Of a stretch of 48,534 nucleotides of DNA, positions 47,935 through 48,534 are shown piece after piece. Under the pieces are notes generated by a model. It ran no database searches and was not told where the DNA came from. It saw only the letters and a list, made by a program, of their open reading frames with translations. This DNA comes from Fimbriiglobus sp. (GTDB taxonomy: Bacteria > Planctomycetota > Planctomycetia > Gemmatales > Gemmataceae). The DNA is taken from contig JANXWE010000178.1 in assembly GCA_025351325.1 (NCBI GenBank), forward strand, positions 1-48,534, in the 5' to 3' direction. Every line of letters begins with the position of its first letter. Position 1 is the stretch's first letter. The translations under genes were made by a program, and so were the position numbers.

Positions 47935-48534
47935 ATGTTGAAGCGTTTCTTCGGCCGTCAACTGCCACAGACCGTCCAATCCTCACGCATTGCCCCCTCC
48001 CAGCTTACCAAGCCGAGGTGTGAGGAGCTGGAATCGCGGGACTGCCCGACTCTCTTCGCTGTTTACTTGTTCACCCCCGGTGTCGGCATGACCGGTGATA
48101 CCGCAGCTACGATTTCCGGATCGCTCACGGTCGATCCCACTTTGGCCACCGATGCCAACGGGGCCACCCTGATCGAAGCGAGTTCGATCCAAGACGCCCT
48201 CGACCGCTCCATCGTCGGCACCGTCACGGTGCAGCACGCCGGGGAGACCCTGACCTACTCGATGGGGGTCGGGGAATCGGGCGTCGACGCGGCCGCGCAC
48301 AAGGCGTTCCGCGTCGGCGCCGGGGCGATTGAACTCGAAGACATGACCCGTTCCGCGAACGGCAGCGACTTCGATTACAACGATCATTATTGGTCGACGA
48401 ACGTCTCGGAAGTCTCCGCGCCGTCGATGAATCCGCCGAGTCCGCCACCGCCGACGAGTCCGCCGCCTCCGGGAGGAGGCCCGGCGTACGTCTGGATGAC
48501 CAATGGGGCCGGCACCACCGAGACCGGCCCGGCC
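47935..48534 (+). CDS. Large exported/surface protein, 5' part only (cut by window end)
   Basis: The first 200 codons are open to the window end with no stop. The N-terminus MLKRFFGRQLPQ is followed by PRCEELESRDCPTLFAVY, the LExRxxPs signature of planctomycete surface proteins also seen at 24611. A beta-rich domain comes next and includes EDMTRSANGSDFDYNDHYW, which resembles the acidic E-D-x(4-6)-G-x-D-x-D-Y-N-D motif of DUF4114-like calcium-binding domains. A Pro/Ser linker (PPSPPPPTSPPPPGGG) then leads into a new domain at the window edge. GGGAG lies about 8 nt before ATG 47935. The full protein is probably much longer. Confidence 0.72.
   Translation, partial: MLKRFFGRQLPQTVQSSRIAPSQLTKPRCEELESRDCPTLFAVYLFTPGVGMTGDTAATISGSLTVDPTLATDANGATLIEASSIQDALDRSIVGTVTVQHAGETLTYSMGVGESGVDAAAHKAFRVGAGAIELEDMTRSANGSDFDYNDHYWSTNVSEVSAPSMNPPSPPPPTSPPPPGGGPAYVWMTNGAGTTETGPA

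Noticed and set aside
1-48534. tRNA, rRNA or other classical RNA genes
   Set aside because: I looked for conserved rRNA blocks and for tRNA T-loop (GGTTCGAATCC-type) patterns with matching acceptor stems and saw none. A tRNAscan-SE or Rfam search would be decisive and could still find a small RNA.

Overview
The window looks like chromosome of a Gemmataceae-type planctomycete. The main reasons are an adjacent DUF1592/DUF1552 gene pair with CxxCH and Tat signatures, a Ser/Thr-kinase-fold protein with the planctomycete N-terminal extension, two secreted proteins carrying an N-terminal LExRxxPs signature, many small Gly/Pro/Tyr-rich exported proteins, generally high GC, and abundant gene-end hairpin repeats. 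Taxonomy is inferred from these features, not from rRNA. I saw no rRNA, tRNA, CRISPR array, transposase or integrase.

Layout. 1-2100: a MerA-like flavoprotein disulfide reductase and a cluster of 38-nt dispersed repeats and hairpins. 2.1-5.9 kb: two small exported proteins, a PQQ-type beta-propeller protein, then an AT-richer insert (a palindromic element, a putative small lipoprotein and a small conserved protein) that ends in a displaced second copy of the propeller gene's 3' end. 5.9-9.7 kb: a likely operon (membrane hydrolase, YebC-type protein, M28 peptidase), a stand-alone HhH protein and an exported trypsin-like protease. 10-16.1 kb: a TPR protein with two RNA polymerase alpha-CTD-like domains, an AT-rich orphan, and the DUF1592/DUF1552 pair. 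16.3-24.3 kb: a kinase-fold protein lacking the catalytic Asp, DoxX, an exported metallophosphoesterase, a threonine-dehydrogenase-like SDR, FtsH and LeuC. 24.4-32.6 kb: a small Pro-rich protein, a conserved planctomycete protein, GlnE and a 1208-aa membrane VWA protein. 32.6-34.3 kb: a toxin-antitoxin pair between an intact NHL-repeat gene and a displaced copy of that gene's 3' end. 34.4-42.7 kb: a haem-motif histidine kinase, a FlgM-like small protein, a Fur-family regulator, a secreted YegP-like protein, DUF2071, MtfA, an acyltransferase/AMP-ligase fusion, YacG and an FmdB-type zinc ribbon. 43-48.5 kb: a translationally coupled deacetylase/carbamoyltransferase pair, three proteins of unknown role, and a large exported protein cut by the window end.

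The most interesting signal is structural. At two unrelated loci (PQQ gene, about 4.87-5.82 kb; NHL gene, about 32.68-33.43 kb) the arrangement is the same: intact gene, small accessory cargo, then a displaced same-orientation copy of that gene's 3' end ending at the same stop codon. The copies differ from the intact ends almost only at synonymous positions, so the displaced ends were once part of working genes. This resembles 3'-end replacement by integrating elements, but the cargo is under 1 kb and shows no recombinase. Other points worth a second look are the TPR/double-alpha-CTD protein, the predicted pseudokinase and the haem-type sensor kinase.
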